48,905 bases of DNA, taken from the NCBI GenBank assembly GCA_902537325.1, contig CACBAT010000013.1:1-48905 (forward strand), written 5' to 3'. This DNA comes from an uncultured Alphaproteobacteria bacterium (GTDB taxonomy: Bacteria > Pseudomonadota > Alphaproteobacteria > HIMB59 > GCA-002718135). The position numbers were made by a program, and so were the translations under genes. Numbering within the stretch: position 1 is the stretch's first letter; each line of letters starts with the position of its first letter. Positions 34,368 to 42,577 of the stretch are shown here, piece by piece. The notes below the pieces were generated by a model that was not told where the DNA came from, made no database searches, and saw only the letters and a list, made by a program, of their open reading frames with translations.

Positions 34368-34451
34368 TTAACAGCAATCTCCACCTTCACAAGTGCAACA
34401 ACAGCTGCAGCTGCAACCACACTTTGGTGGGTTTGGATTTTGATTTTTCAT
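34368..34451 (-). CDS. Putative 27-residue metallothionein-like Cys-rich peptide
   Basis: A short frame on the minus strand, ATG at 34451 and TAA at 34368-34370. It encodes MKNQNPNPPK, then a run with Cys at 11, 13, 15, 17, 18, 19, 21, 26 and 27, separated by Gly, Ser, Thr and a Glu-Gly-Gly-Asp spacer. Nine Cys in 17 residues, with C-x-C and C-C-C patterns, resembles a minimal metallothionein. AGG lies 7 nt before the ATG (a second ATG two codons upstream is closer to it). A candidate promoter is described separately. It sits in the only roomy gap of the zinc locus, opposite in direction. The small size leaves room for chance, but the composition is strikingly non-random for this AT-rich genome. 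Confidence 0.55.
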   Translation of the reverse strand: MKNQNPNPPKCGCSCSCCCTCEGGDCC

Positions 34452-34460
34452 AATCATACC

Positions 34461-34489
34461 TATATATTTTATAATAATTTAAAATACAA
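34461..34489 (-). promoter_or_regulatory. Candidate promoter for the Cys-rich peptide
   Basis: On the minus strand TTGTAT (34484-34489) and TATATA (34461-34466) are separated by exactly 17 nt. Transcription would begin around 34454, giving a very short or leaderless message for the 27-codon frame. The box also abuts the start codon of the divergent pirin gene. AT-rich DNA makes chance matches common. Confidence 0.4.
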
Positions 34490-35347
34490 ATGAGAAAAGC
34501 ATTAGAAATTAAAGAGTGTATGAAGACTTTCGAGGGTGACGGGATACCTGTAACGAGAGCTTTCCCTGTCCCTGGAATGAGAGAAAATGATCCATTTCTT
34601 CTTTTTGATCATTTCGGCCCAATTAATTATGAGCCAGGAGGTGCAACTGGTGTACCAGCACATCCTCATTGTGGATTTGAGGCAATTACTTATATGCTTG
34701 GTGGTGAAGTAGAGCATAGAGATTCATTTGGAGGACAAGCAGAAATTGAAACTGGTGATGTACAATGGATGACAACTGGATCAGGTTTAATCCACTCTGA
34801 ATTAGTAACAGAAAAATTTAAGAAGAGTGGTGGTATCATGCAAGGATTACAAATTTGGGTAAACCTTCCACAAAAAAATAAAAAAGTGAAACCTTGGTAC
34901 CAACATATTAAAAGAAACACTATTCCAACAGTATCTGAAAATGCAAATATAGAAATTAAAGTTCTTGTGGGTGAAATAAATGGAACCAAATCCAAAGTTC
35001 AAACATATTCACCTGTATCAATATTTGATATTCAATTTTCAAAACCAGATAAGACAAAGTTTAATGTTGATAAAGAACAAAATCTTATGATCTATATTAT
35101 CGATGGTCAATTACAATTTAACGAGGATGATAAAATCGCTAATAAAGGTGATATGATTTACTTTGATCAGTCAAGTGATGAGATTCAACTTACATCGATA
35201 TCAGAAAAAGGATCCTACCTAGTTTTAGCAGGTAAGCCGCTTAAAGAACCTGTAGCACGTTATGGTCCTTTTGTGGCAAATTCTGAAGGAGAAATCAAGC
35301 AAGCAATGATGGACTATCAAGAAGGAAAGATGGGAAGCTTAGCTTAA
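34490..35347 (+). CDS. Pirin family bicupin protein
   Basis: Cytosolic metal-binding bicupin; some members have quercetin dioxygenase activity, others act as regulators or redox sensors. The 285-residue protein has the pirin N-terminal cupin with HPHCGFEAITYMLGGEVEHRDSFG (about residues 56-79), holding the metal His residues and Glu, then GDVQWMTTGSGLIHSE and LQIWVNLPQKNKK. A second, degenerate cupin from about residue 180 ends in GPFVANSEGEI. Length is normal. It neighbours the zinc locus, but pirins usually hold iron, so membership in the zinc system is doubtful. Confidence 0.9.
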   Translation: MRKALEIKECMKTFEGDGIPVTRAFPVPGMRENDPFLLFDHFGPINYEPGGATGVPAHPHCGFEAITYMLGGEVEHRDSFGGQAEIETGDVQWMTTGSGLIHSELVTEKFKKSGGIMQGLQIWVNLPQKNKKVKPWYQHIKRNTIPTVSENANIEIKVLVGEINGTKSKVQTYSPVSIFDIQFSKPDKTKFNVDKEQNLMIYIIDGQLQFNEDDKIANKGDMIYFDQSSDEIQLTSISEKGSYLVLAGKPLKEPVARYGPFVANSEGEIKQAMMDYQEGKMGSLA

Positions 35348-35790
35348 GCTAATTGACGTAACATTTCACCAGCTACAATAGCAACTGAACTACTAAGATT
35401 AATCGATCTAGGCCCCTTTATCATTGGTATTGTTAATCTTTCATCGACAGAGCTATGAACAAAATCAGGCGCTCCAGCACTTTCTCTGCCAAATAAAATA
35501 ATATCATTTGATTGAAATTTATAATCGAAATAACTTTTTTTACTTTTTGTTGTTAGAAGAACGAGTCGATATGAATTATCTTTTGACCAATCATAAAATT
35601 TTTCCCAACTTAAATGTTTTTTTAATTCTAGATAATCATAGTAATCCATTGATGCTCTTTTTAGTCTCTTATCATCAATCACAAAGCCAGCTGGCTCTAT
35701 TATATCTACTGGTATTCCAAGACAGGCACCTAGTCTAAATATGTTTCCTGCATTCTGTGGTATGTCGGGTTCAAATAGAGCAATTCTCAT
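35344..35790 (-). CDS. trmL: tRNA (cytidine/uridine-2'-O-)-methyltransferase
   Basis: SPOUT-fold enzyme that methylates the ribose of the wobble nucleotide in tRNA-Leu. The 148-residue protein starts MRIALFEPDIPQNAGNIFRL and contains FGRESAGAPDFVH and IPMIKGPRSINLSSSVAIVAGE, the trefoil-knot SAM site. This is the short, single-domain TrmL form at normal length. It is convergent with pirin, and the two stop codons share bases inside a 14-bp perfect palindrome (35339-35352). Confidence 0.92.
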   Translation of the reverse strand: MRIALFEPDIPQNAGNIFRLGACLGIPVDIIEPAGFVIDDKRLKRASMDYYDYLELKKHLSWEKFYDWSKDNSYRLVLLTTKSKKSYFDYKFQSNDIILFGRESAGAPDFVHSSVDERLTIPMIKGPRSINLSSSVAIVAGEMLRQLA

Positions 35791-35818
35791 GTTTTTTTAC
35801 TATATTATTTTATTACTT

Positions 35819-35827
35819 GCGTCACGC
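35819..35827. promoter_or_regulatory. GC-rich inverted repeat upstream of petABC
   Basis: GCGT-C-ACGC, inside the longer GC-rich stretch TTGCGTCACGCTGGCACA (35817-35834), 59 nt before the petA ATG. It stands out from about 95 bp of otherwise A/T-only-looking spacer between trmL and petA, which are divergent. It may be an activator site or part of a promoter (TTGCGT as -35, with no convincing -10 at 17 nt). The assignment is weak. Confidence 0.3.
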
Positions 35828-35885
35828 TGGCACATATTTAAAAAGTATTTTTTTGAGTAATTAAGATATAAGAAATTCACAATAA

Positions 35886-36413
35886 ATGGCTAAAAAACCC
35901 AAAAATAAGAGAAGAGATTTCCTACAACTTAGCACCGTAACGCTTGGTGCTGTTGGAACAGCTGCTTTTATATGGCCTTTTCTAAAAAGTATGAGTCCAG
36001 CAGAGGACACATTAGCTGCAGGATCAACTGAAGTAGATATTAGTACTATTGAAGAAGGTCAAAGTATAACAATAAAATGGCGTGGAAAACCAGTCTTCAT
36101 TAAAAAAAGAACAAAAGAAGAGATAGATGCAGCTAAAATGGTTCAAGCTTCTGATTTAAGAGACCCACAAGATGATGCTGATAGAGTACAAAAAGAAGAA
36201 TGGTTAGTTTTAGTGGGAGTGTGCACACACCTAGGTTGTGTTCCGCTTGGTCAGAAAGTTTCTGATATGAAAGGTGAGTACGATGGTTGGTATTGCCCAT
36301 GTCATGGTTCACATTACGATACATCAGGTAGGATAAGAAAGGGACCAGCTCCCAAAAACTTGGACGTTCCGCCCTATACCTTTTTAAATGATAATACTAT
36401 AAAGATAGGATAA
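35886..36413 (+). CDS. petA: Ubiquinol-cytochrome c reductase Rieske iron-sulfur subunit
   Basis: Moves electrons from ubiquinol to cytochrome c1 in complex III. The 175-residue protein has a twin-arginine-like start ([22 protein letters not shown]) that also forms the membrane anchor (about residues 15-32). The [2Fe-2S] ligands are Cys113 and His115 in CTHLGC and Cys137 and His140 in CPCHGS, and Cys118 with Cys139 form the stabilising disulfide. All ligands are intact. It is followed after one base by petB and then petC, the standard fbcFBC operon. Confidence 0.96.
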   Translation: MAKKPKNKRRDFLQLSTVTLGAVGTAAFIWPFLKSMSPAEDTLAAGSTEVDISTIEEGQSITIKWRGKPVFIKKRTKEEIDAAKMVQASDLRDPQDDADRVQKEEWLVLVGVCTHLGCVPLGQKVSDMKGEYDGWYCPCHGSHYDTSGRIRKGPAPKNLDVPPYTFLNDNTIKIG

Positions 36414-36414
36414 C

Positions 36415-37707
36415 ATGGATAAGAATCGAAAAGTACATCAGTTTAAAAATCCCGTCCTTAATTGGATAGAGTTTCGTTTACCAATTATTTCTTACTTCAA
36501 AAAAGAATACGGTGATTATCCAATGCCTAAAAATTGTAATTATTTTTGGAGTTTTGGTGCTTTAGCAACAATTACGCTTGTTACAATGATAGTAAGCGGA
36601 ATTTTTCTTGCAATGAATTACACACCACATACTGATATGGCATTTGATAGTGTTGAAAGAATAATGCGAGATGTCAATTACGGTTGGTTAATGCGATACA
36701 TTCATTCCAATGGTGCAGCCTTTTTCTTCATTATAGTTTACATTCATATAGTAAGAGCAATGTATTTTGGTTCTTATAAATATCCAAGAGAGCTTAATTG
36801 GATTTTAGGTGTATTTATATTTTTATTAATGATGGCAACTTCTTTTCTTGGTTACACGTTACCGTGGGGACAAATGTCTTATTGGGGAGCTACAGTTATA
36901 ACAAATTTATTTAGTGCAATTCCATTTATTGGTGAGGGATTAAAGACATGGCTTCTTGGTGATTACAATGTTGGAAATGCTACTTTAAACCGTTTCTTTG
37001 CTCTTCATTATGTTTTACCATTTGTTATTTTTGGTGTCGTAGGATTACATGTTGCTGCAGTCCATGTTCATGGTTCAAATAACCCTGATGGGATTGATAT
37101 TAAAACTAACAATGACTCAGTAAACTTTTTTCCATATATGTTAATTAAAGATACAGTAGCTATGTGTGCTTTTGGTGTTGCTATTTCTGCAGTAATATTC
37201 TTTGGACCAAATCTTATGGCTGAAGTAGATAATTATATTCCAGCAGATCCACTTGTTACTCCAGCTCACATTGTTCCAAACTGGTATCTTGCACCTTTTT
37301 ATGCAATTTTAAGAGCTGTACCTGATAAATTAGGAGGAGTGCTCCTAATGTTTGGTGCGATAGTAATTCTTTTTGTTCTACCTTGGCTTGATAGATCAAA
37401 AGTGAGAAGCTGTAATTATAGACCAATATACAAGTGGTTTATGATGGGCTTTTTTGTTAACTTCTTTGCATTAGGCTACGTTGGTATGCTTCCTGCTGAA
37501 GGTTTATATCTTTTAATTGCTAGAGTAGGTTTACTTTACTACTTTGGTTTTTTCTTTATCATTACACCTTTTGTTGGTTGGATAGAGAAGCCAAGTAAGC
37601 TACCGCTCAGTATTAGTGATGTTTATGCTAAAAATATAGCTCCTAATATTGGTGGAGGAGAAAAAGGAATTCCTTCACCAGCAATGCAAAAAGATACATA
37701 TCTATAA
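36415..37707 (+). CDS. petB: Ubiquinol-cytochrome c reductase cytochrome b
   Basis: Membrane core of complex III holding haems bL and bH and both quinone sites. The 430-residue protein is the full eight-helix fused form. Haem ligands His97/His111 and His198/His212 fall at exactly the Rhodobacter positions, and GYTLPWGQMSYWGATVI (Qo helix) is intact. The Qo motif that is normally Pro-Glu-Trp-Tyr reads Pro-Asn-Trp-Tyr here (PNWYLAPFYAILR, residues 288-291; codon AAC at 37279-37281), replacing the Glu usually tied to proton exit. The stop overlaps the petC start by one base. Confidence 0.97.
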   Translation: MDKNRKVHQFKNPVLNWIEFRLPIISYFKKEYGDYPMPKNCNYFWSFGALATITLVTMIVSGIFLAMNYTPHTDMAFDSVERIMRDVNYGWLMRYIHSNGAAFFFIIVYIHIVRAMYFGSYKYPRELNWILGVFIFLLMMATSFLGYTLPWGQMSYWGATVITNLFSAIPFIGEGLKTWLLGDYNVGNATLNRFFALHYVLPFVIFGVVGLHVAAVHVHGSNNPDGIDIKTNNDSVNFFPYMLIKDTVAMCAFGVAISAVIFFGPNLMAEVDNYIPADPLVTPAHIVPNWYLAPFYAILRAVPDKLGGVLLMFGAIVILFVLPWLDRSKVRSCNYRPIYKWFMMGFFVNFFALGYVGMLPAEGLYLLIARVGLLYYFGFFFIITPFVGWIEKPSKLPLSISDVYAKNIAPNIGGGEKGIPSPAMQKDTYL

Positions 37708-38456
37708 TGCGCCTATTACTTATTATTTTTCTATTCTTCTCTTCAAATTTATTTGCTGCAGAAATGAGTACTGAAAAAATGCCAAAACATGATTGGTCTT
37801 TTAAAGGTGTAACGGGAACTTTTGATAGAGCCGCAATTCAAAGGGGCTATAAAGTTTATAGAGAAGTATGTGCAGGATGTCATTCAATGAAACTGCTATA
37901 TTACAGAGATCTTATTGATGTTGGTTTTTCTGAGGCTCAAGTAAAAGTAATTGCTTCTGAATATACTGTATTAGACGGTCCAAATGATGATGGTGAAATG
38001 TTTGAAAGACCGGCTAGACCAGCAGATAGATTTGTTAATCCATATGCCAATGATAACGAAGCAAGAGCAAATAATAATGGAGCTTATCCTCCAGATTTGA
38101 GTGTAATTACAAAAGCTAGAAAATATGGAGTTGATTATATTTATAACCTTCTTCTAGGTTATGTTGAACCTCCAAAGGGAATGGAGGTCGGTAATGGAAT
38201 GTGGTACAATAAATGGATGGCTGGAAATCAAATAGCTATGCCAGCACCTATAGCCGATGGAAGTGTAGATTATGATGATGGCACTGATAATAATGCAGAA
38301 CAGTTATCGGCTGATGTAACACATTTTCTTCACTGGGCTGCTGAACCAGAAATGGAAGAAAGAAAAAATTTAGGAATCAAAGTAATATTATTCTTTATTA
38401 TTCTAGGAACAATTGTGTACTTGGCAAAAAACAGACTTTGGCGAGACGTCACTTAG
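37707..38456 (+). CDS. petC: Ubiquinol-cytochrome c reductase cytochrome c1
   Basis: Periplasmic haem subunit that passes electrons to soluble or anchored cytochrome c. The 249-residue protein has a cleavable signal peptide (FAA-EM, about residue 18), the haem site CAGCH (Cys55, Cys58, His59) with the MKLLYYRDL context, the c1-specific NPYANDNEARANNNGAYPPD region, a Met-ligand area around GNQIAMPAP and a C-terminal membrane anchor (about residues 225-241) ending in NRLWRDVT. It completes the petABC operon and is convergent with ychF. Confidence 0.96.
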   Translation: MRLLLIIFLFFSSNLFAAEMSTEKMPKHDWSFKGVTGTFDRAAIQRGYKVYREVCAGCHSMKLLYYRDLIDVGFSEAQVKVIASEYTVLDGPNDDGEMFERPARPADRFVNPYANDNEARANNNGAYPPDLSVITKARKYGVDYIYNLLLGYVEPPKGMEVGNGMWYNKWMAGNQIAMPAPIADGSVDYDDGTDNNAEQLSADVTHFLHWAAEPEMEERKNLGIKVILFFIILGTIVYLAKNRLWRDVT

Positions 38457-39553
38457 ACATTAAATAAAAAGTTCATTACATCACCATCTTTGACGATATA
38501 ATCTTTACCTTCTTGTCTTAGCTTTCCCGAATCTCTACTTCCAGCATCGCCATTATTTTCTATATAGTCTTCATAAGAGATAGTCTCTGCTCTAATAAAT
38601 CCTTTTTCAAAATCAGTGTGAATTTTTCCAGCAGCTTGAGGTGCAAGTGTTTCTTTTTTTATTGTCCATGATCTTGTTTCTTTTGGACCACATGTAAAAT
38701 AGTTTATCAAACCTAAAAGTTCATATCCTGATTTTATAACCTTATTCAATGTTGTTTGATCTAAATCAAGTTCTTTTAGAAATTCAAGTTTTTCTTCTTC
38801 ATTATCTAATTCTGCTATTTGTGCTTCTATTGATGCAGAGATTAAAACTACAGAATGATTATTTTTTTTAGCAAACTCGATGACTTTTTTTGATAACTCG
38901 TTTCCAGTGTGAATAGATTCTTCATCTACATTGCATATGTACATAGTAGGCTTTAGACTAATTAAGTTAAGACTATTTACAAAGTCAATTTCATTACTAG
39001 CGAATTCATCAATTTTTAAGATACTATTAGCATCTAGCATTTGTAAGATTTTATTTATTATATCGAATTGATCTTTAGCTTCTTTATCATTTGCTTTTAA
39101 TTTTTTTTCTAAACTAGTTTTTTTATTATTTAAGCTTTCAAGATCAGCCAATTGTAATTCTAAATTTATTGTTTCAATATCATCTAATGGATCAATTTTT
39201 GATGATACATGAGTAATGTTAGTATCTTCAAAGCATCTAACAACGTGTGCTATTGCATCAACTTCCCTAACGTGCCCTAAAAATTTATTTCCTAAACCTT
39301 CTCCTTGTGAGGCTCCTTTTACTAATCCTGCAATATCAACAAAATCCATGAAAGAAGGGATTATTTTTTCACTCTTTCCAATGATTGCAAGTTTGTCTAA
39401 TCTGTCATCAGGCACTGCAACTCTTCCTATATTTGGTTCTATAGTTGCAAATGGATAATTTGCAGCTTCCGCTTTATTTGATTGGGTAAGTGCATTGAAT
39501 AAAGTGGATTTACCAACATTTGGCAATCCAACTATCCCACACTTAAATCCCAT
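38453..39553 (-). CDS. ychF: Redox-regulated ATPase YchF (OLA1 family)
   Basis: Universally conserved Obg-related P-loop protein that prefers ATP and associates with ribosomes. The 366-residue protein starts KCGIVGLPNVGKSTLFNALT (G1), has FVDIAGLVKGASQGEGLGNKFL (G3), a coiled-coil middle (about residues 130-175) and the altered G4 ICNVDE that explains ATP preference. A C-terminal TGS domain ends in IVKDGDVMNFLFNV. All is typical. It follows pth by 2 nt at the end of the minus-strand lgt-ychF run. Confidence 0.96.
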   Translation of the reverse strand: MGFKCGIVGLPNVGKSTLFNALTQSNKAEAANYPFATIEPNIGRVAVPDDRLDKLAIIGKSEKIIPSFMDFVDIAGLVKGASQGEGLGNKFLGHVREVDAIAHVVRCFEDTNITHVSSKIDPLDDIETINLELQLADLESLNNKKTSLEKKLKANDKEAKDQFDIINKILQMLDANSILKIDEFASNEIDFVNSLNLISLKPTMYICNVDEESIHTGNELSKKVIEFAKKNNHSVVLISASIEAQIAELDNEEEKLEFLKELDLDQTTLNKVIKSGYELLGLINYFTCGPKETRSWTIKKETLAPQAAGKIHTDFEKGFIRAETISYEDYIENNGDAGSRDSGKLRQEGKDYIVKDGDVMNFLFNV

Positions 39554-39555
39554 AA

Positions 39556-40116
39556 TTAATTTTGCTTACTTATTTTTGTTAAAAATAGAGGAATATCTGA
39601 AAATATTAATTCTATATTTTTAACCATTTTATCAATTTTTTTATTTATTATTTCTTCTTCTGATTTTGAAAACTTATTTAAAACATAACTTGAAACTAAA
39701 TCTTTATGTCCAGGATGATCAATTCCAATACGTATTCTAAAATAATTTTCCCCTATAAATTGGTCAATACTTTCCAATCCATTATGACCTCCGTTTCCAC
39801 CACCTTGTTTTATTTTTACTTTTGATAATTCTAAATCAAGGTCATCATGTATAACAAAAGTATGGTCTAATTTTATTTTATAAAAATTCACAATTTCTGA
39901 AACAGCTTTTCCAGATAAATTCATGAATGTAAGAGGTTTTAACACAAAGATTTTTTGATTATTAATTACACCTGAATATAATTCTTTTTTTTTATCTTCT
40001 TTGATTTTATCCAAATTAAAATGTGAGATTATATTATCCGCTAAATGGAAACCTACATTATGTCTGGTATTATTATAATTTACACCTGGGTTTCCAAGTC
40101 CACAAATTAAAAACAT
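39556..40116 (-). CDS. pth: Peptidyl-tRNA hydrolase
   Basis: Rescues tRNAs by cleaving peptidyl-tRNA released from stalled ribosomes. The 186-residue protein shows GLGNPGVNYNNTRHNVGFHLAD (residues about 6-27, catalytic His20), KPLTFMNLSGKAV and the VIHDDLDLELSKVKIKQGGGNGGHNGL block (catalytic Asp and Asn). Size is normal. It sits between rplY and ychF, the usual alphaproteobacterial order. Confidence 0.95.
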   Translation of the reverse strand: MFLICGLGNPGVNYNNTRHNVGFHLADNIISHFNLDKIKEDKKKELYSGVINNQKIFVLKPLTFMNLSGKAVSEIVNFYKIKLDHTFVIHDDLDLELSKVKIKQGGGNGGHNGLESIDQFIGENYFRIRIGIDHPGHKDLVSSYVLNKFSKSEEEIINKKIDKMVKNIELIFSDIPLFLTKISKQN

Positions 40117-40137
40117 ATAATGAAATATAAAGTATAG

Positions 40138-40815
40138 TTACTTAGATTCTTTATTTTCTTCTTTATTATCAGAAGATTCTTCCTTCTTTTCCTCTGATTT
40201 CTCTTCGCCACCTTCTGCTGCACCTTCTTCAGTTGTTTCTTCAGTTTTAGTTTCAACTTCTACAGTTGGAGGAACTAAAGTAGCTATTACGAAATCTCTA
40301 TCTGAAATAGTGGGAGCAACTCCCTCAGGTAATTGAATATTACTAATTTTTACTGCATCACCTATTTCACTTTCAATTAAATCAAATTCTAGTTTGCTAG
40401 GTATATTATTTGCATTACATGTTAGTTCAACAAGTCTTCTCACAGTATTTAAAACTCCACCTTTTTTCAAACCAGGACATTTATCTTGATTTAAAAATTC
40501 AACAGGAATTTCAACGTTTACTTTTGTATTTTCTTGTACTCTTAAAAAATCAAAATGTATAAGTCGATCACTAACAGGGTGATATTGCAATTGTTTAGGA
40601 AGTATTTTTTCTTTCTTTCCATCGACATCTAGATCGATAATTGTTGAATAAAAAGAACCAGTACCCATTAATTTTTTGAGTATTTTATCTTCTAGAGCAA
40701 TTTTTTTAGGCTCAGTTCCCTTGCCATAAATAATACCAGGGACTAATCCCTTCATTAAAAGACTATGATTTGAACCAATATCTTTATTTCTTTCTATCGC
40801 TTTAAAATCACTCAT
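40138..40815 (-). CDS. rplY: 50S ribosomal protein L25/general stress protein Ctc
   Basis: Binds 5S rRNA in the large subunit. The 225-residue protein is the long CTC form: an N-terminal L25 domain (GLVPGIIYGKGTEPKKI and LQYHPVSDRLIHFDFLRV), then a C-terminal TL5 domain with CPGLKKGGVLNTVRRLVELTC. The last 35 residues are a low-complexity Glu/Lys tail that is not part of either domain and is probably unfolded. It lies 14 nt after prs and 21 nt before pth. Confidence 0.93.
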   Translation of the reverse strand: MSDFKAIERNKDIGSNHSLLMKGLVPGIIYGKGTEPKKIALEDKILKKLMGTGSFYSTIIDLDVDGKKEKILPKQLQYHPVSDRLIHFDFLRVQENTKVNVEIPVEFLNQDKCPGLKKGGVLNTVRRLVELTCNANNIPSKLEFDLIESEIGDAVKISNIQLPEGVAPTISDRDFVIATLVPPTVEVETKTEETTEEGAAEGGEEKSEEKKEESSDNKEENKESK

Positions 40816-40829
40816 AAAATAAAAAAAAT

Positions 40830-41765
40830 TTAATCGAAAAGGGCGGACACTGAAGTATCAGTGTTAATCCTTTTAATCGCATCACCCATTAAAGGAGCTA
40901 TACTAATATGTCTAATGTTTTTTGTGCTTTTTACCTCTTTAGAAGGCTCTATTGTATCTGTTAATACCAATTCTTTTATGCTTGAATTTTCAATCTTTTT
41001 AAGCGCATCTCCAGATAATACACCGTGAACAATATAAGAATAAATTTCTTTAGCCCCATTTTTACTCAGAGCTTCAGCAGCATTACATAACGTGCCTGCA
41101 GAGTCAGCTATATCATCTAGTAAGATACAAGTTTTATCTTTTACATCTCCAATAATATTCATTACTTCAGATTCACCAGCTTTTTCTCTTCTTTTATCGG
41201 CAATTGCTAGCCCAGCATCTAACCTCTTAGCGAAAGCTCTAGCTCTAACAACACCACCAACATCAGGTGAGGCAACAACTAAATCTTTGTTTCCATTAAA
41301 TCTTTCTTTAACATCATCGATTATAGGTCTTACAGAAAAAATATTATCTAAAGGAATGTCAAAAAAACCTTGAATTTGACCAGCATGCAAATCCATTGTT
41401 AACACCCTATCAGCACCCGCGGATGTAATTAAATTTGCAACAAGTTTGGCAGTGATTGGTGTTCTAGGTCCAGTCTTTCTATCTTGTCTTGCATATCCAT
41501 AATAAGGGATAACAGCAGTAATCCTTTTCGCTGAACCTCTTCTTGCAGCATCAATTGTAATTAAAAGTTCCATTAAATGGTCATTTGCTGGATGCGATGT
41601 AGATTGAATAATAAAAACATCTTCACCTCTAATATTTTCATTTATTTCCACAAATATTTCTCTATCATTAAAAGTTCTAACAGAGGCATCTGCTAATGGA
41701 ACATCAATATGTTTAGAAATTTTTTCTGCTAGGGATTTGCTACTATTACAGGCGATTATTTTCAT
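40830..41765 (-). CDS. prs: Ribose-phosphate pyrophosphokinase
   Basis: Makes PRPP from ribose 5-phosphate and ATP for nucleotide, histidine and tryptophan synthesis. The 311-residue protein has [41 protein letters not shown] (ATP site), the flexible region [18 protein letters not shown], and the PRPP loop [17 protein letters not shown]. All are intact at normal length. It is in the minus-strand cluster between pgeF and rplY; the prs-rplY-pth order is standard. Confidence 0.96.
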   Translation of the reverse strand: MKIIACNSSKSLAEKISKHIDVPLADASVRTFNDREIFVEINENIRGEDVFIIQSTSHPANDHLMELLITIDAARRGSAKRITAVIPYYGYARQDRKTGPRTPITAKLVANLITSAGADRVLTMDLHAGQIQGFFDIPLDNIFSVRPIIDDVKERFNGNKDLVVASPDVGGVVRARAFAKRLDAGLAIADKRREKAGESEVMNIIGDVKDKTCILLDDIADSAGTLCNAAEALSKNGAKEIYSYIVHGVLSGDALKKIENSSIKELVLTDTIEPSKEVKSTKNIRHISIAPLMGDAIKRINTDTSVSALFD

Positions 41766-41812
41766 ATAATCAAATTAATTACTATATTAGAATAATAATA
41801 GATCAACTAAAA

Positions 41813-42577
41813 TTAATCATTAAATGCAATGATATTTAGCATTCTTCCAGTATCTCTAAATTTTTGTGATTCCCTTCGATGGCTAAAAAAAACTCTCTTA
41901 TTTGAGAAGGTATCTTTGTTAATATTATATATATTTTTAATACCTAATTCCTCAAATTGATAGTTAATCAATCTTCTTAAATTAAATAAGTCTTTGTCTT
42001 TATTTTTGTGTTTGAAGAAAATAGAGTATTTTTTATTTTTGATTATAAACTTACTTTTAAAGTCTTTTGATACTTCAAAGTTTTTAAAACTCAAACAAGG
42101 ACCAATAAGAACCACAATATTTTTTTTAATTATTTTTTGTTTAACAAAATATTCTATACCTTTGGCAGCTATATTTTTTAATGCTCCTTTCCAACCTGAA
42201 TGAAGAGCGCAAATATATTTTTTATTTTTATCGAAAATAAAAATTGGACAACAATCTGCAGTTAAAACCCCTAAAGCTATTTGCTTATTGCTTGTTATTA
42301 ATCCATCTCCAGAATACTTATTATCTATATTTTTTTTATTAATTTTTACAATTTTGTTGGAGTGTATTTGACTAATAAATTTAATTTTTTTTTTGATCTT
42401 TAAATTTTTAAGACAGATATCAATATTTTTATTTACATTTACTTCAGTATCTTTGCGGTTAAAGCTACAGTTTAATGAATAGTTTTCTTTTTTTGATACT
42501 CCACCATTTCTAGTAAAAAAACCAGCTCTAACAAAAGACTTAATTTTTGCATGAGTAAAATAATTTTTAGTAATCAT
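41813..42577 (-). CDS. pgeF: Peptidoglycan editing factor / purine nucleoside phosphorylase (YfiH/PgeF family)
   Basis: Laccase-domain zinc protein. Family members edit peptidoglycan precursors in E. coli and phosphorylyse purine nucleosides in other bacteria. The 254-residue protein shows ISQIHSNKIV, GDGLITSNKQIALGVLTADC and ALHSGWKGALKNIAAKGIEYF, with the conserved His/Cys zinc ligands, and a late RRESQKFRDTGRMLNIIAF. It is Lys/Asn/Ile-rich, as expected for this genome. It overlaps midA by 4 nt. Confidence 0.88.
   Translation of the reverse strand: MITKNYFTHAKIKSFVRAGFFTRNGGVSKKENYSLNCSFNRKDTEVNVNKNIDICLKNLKIKKKIKFISQIHSNKIVKINKKNIDNKYSGDGLITSNKQIALGVLTADCCPIFIFDKNKKYICALHSGWKGALKNIAAKGIEYFVKQKIIKKNIVVLIGPCLSFKNFEVSKDFKSKFIIKNKKYSIFFKHKNKDKDLFNLRRLINYQFEELGIKNIYNINKDTFSNKRVFFSHRRESQKFRDTGRMLNIIAFND

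Noticed and set aside
35339..35352. 14-bp perfect palindrome TTAGCTTAAGCTAA at the pirin/trmL junction
   Set aside because: It has no loop, no U tail and is explained by the two overlapping stop codons. Kept only as a note in trmL.
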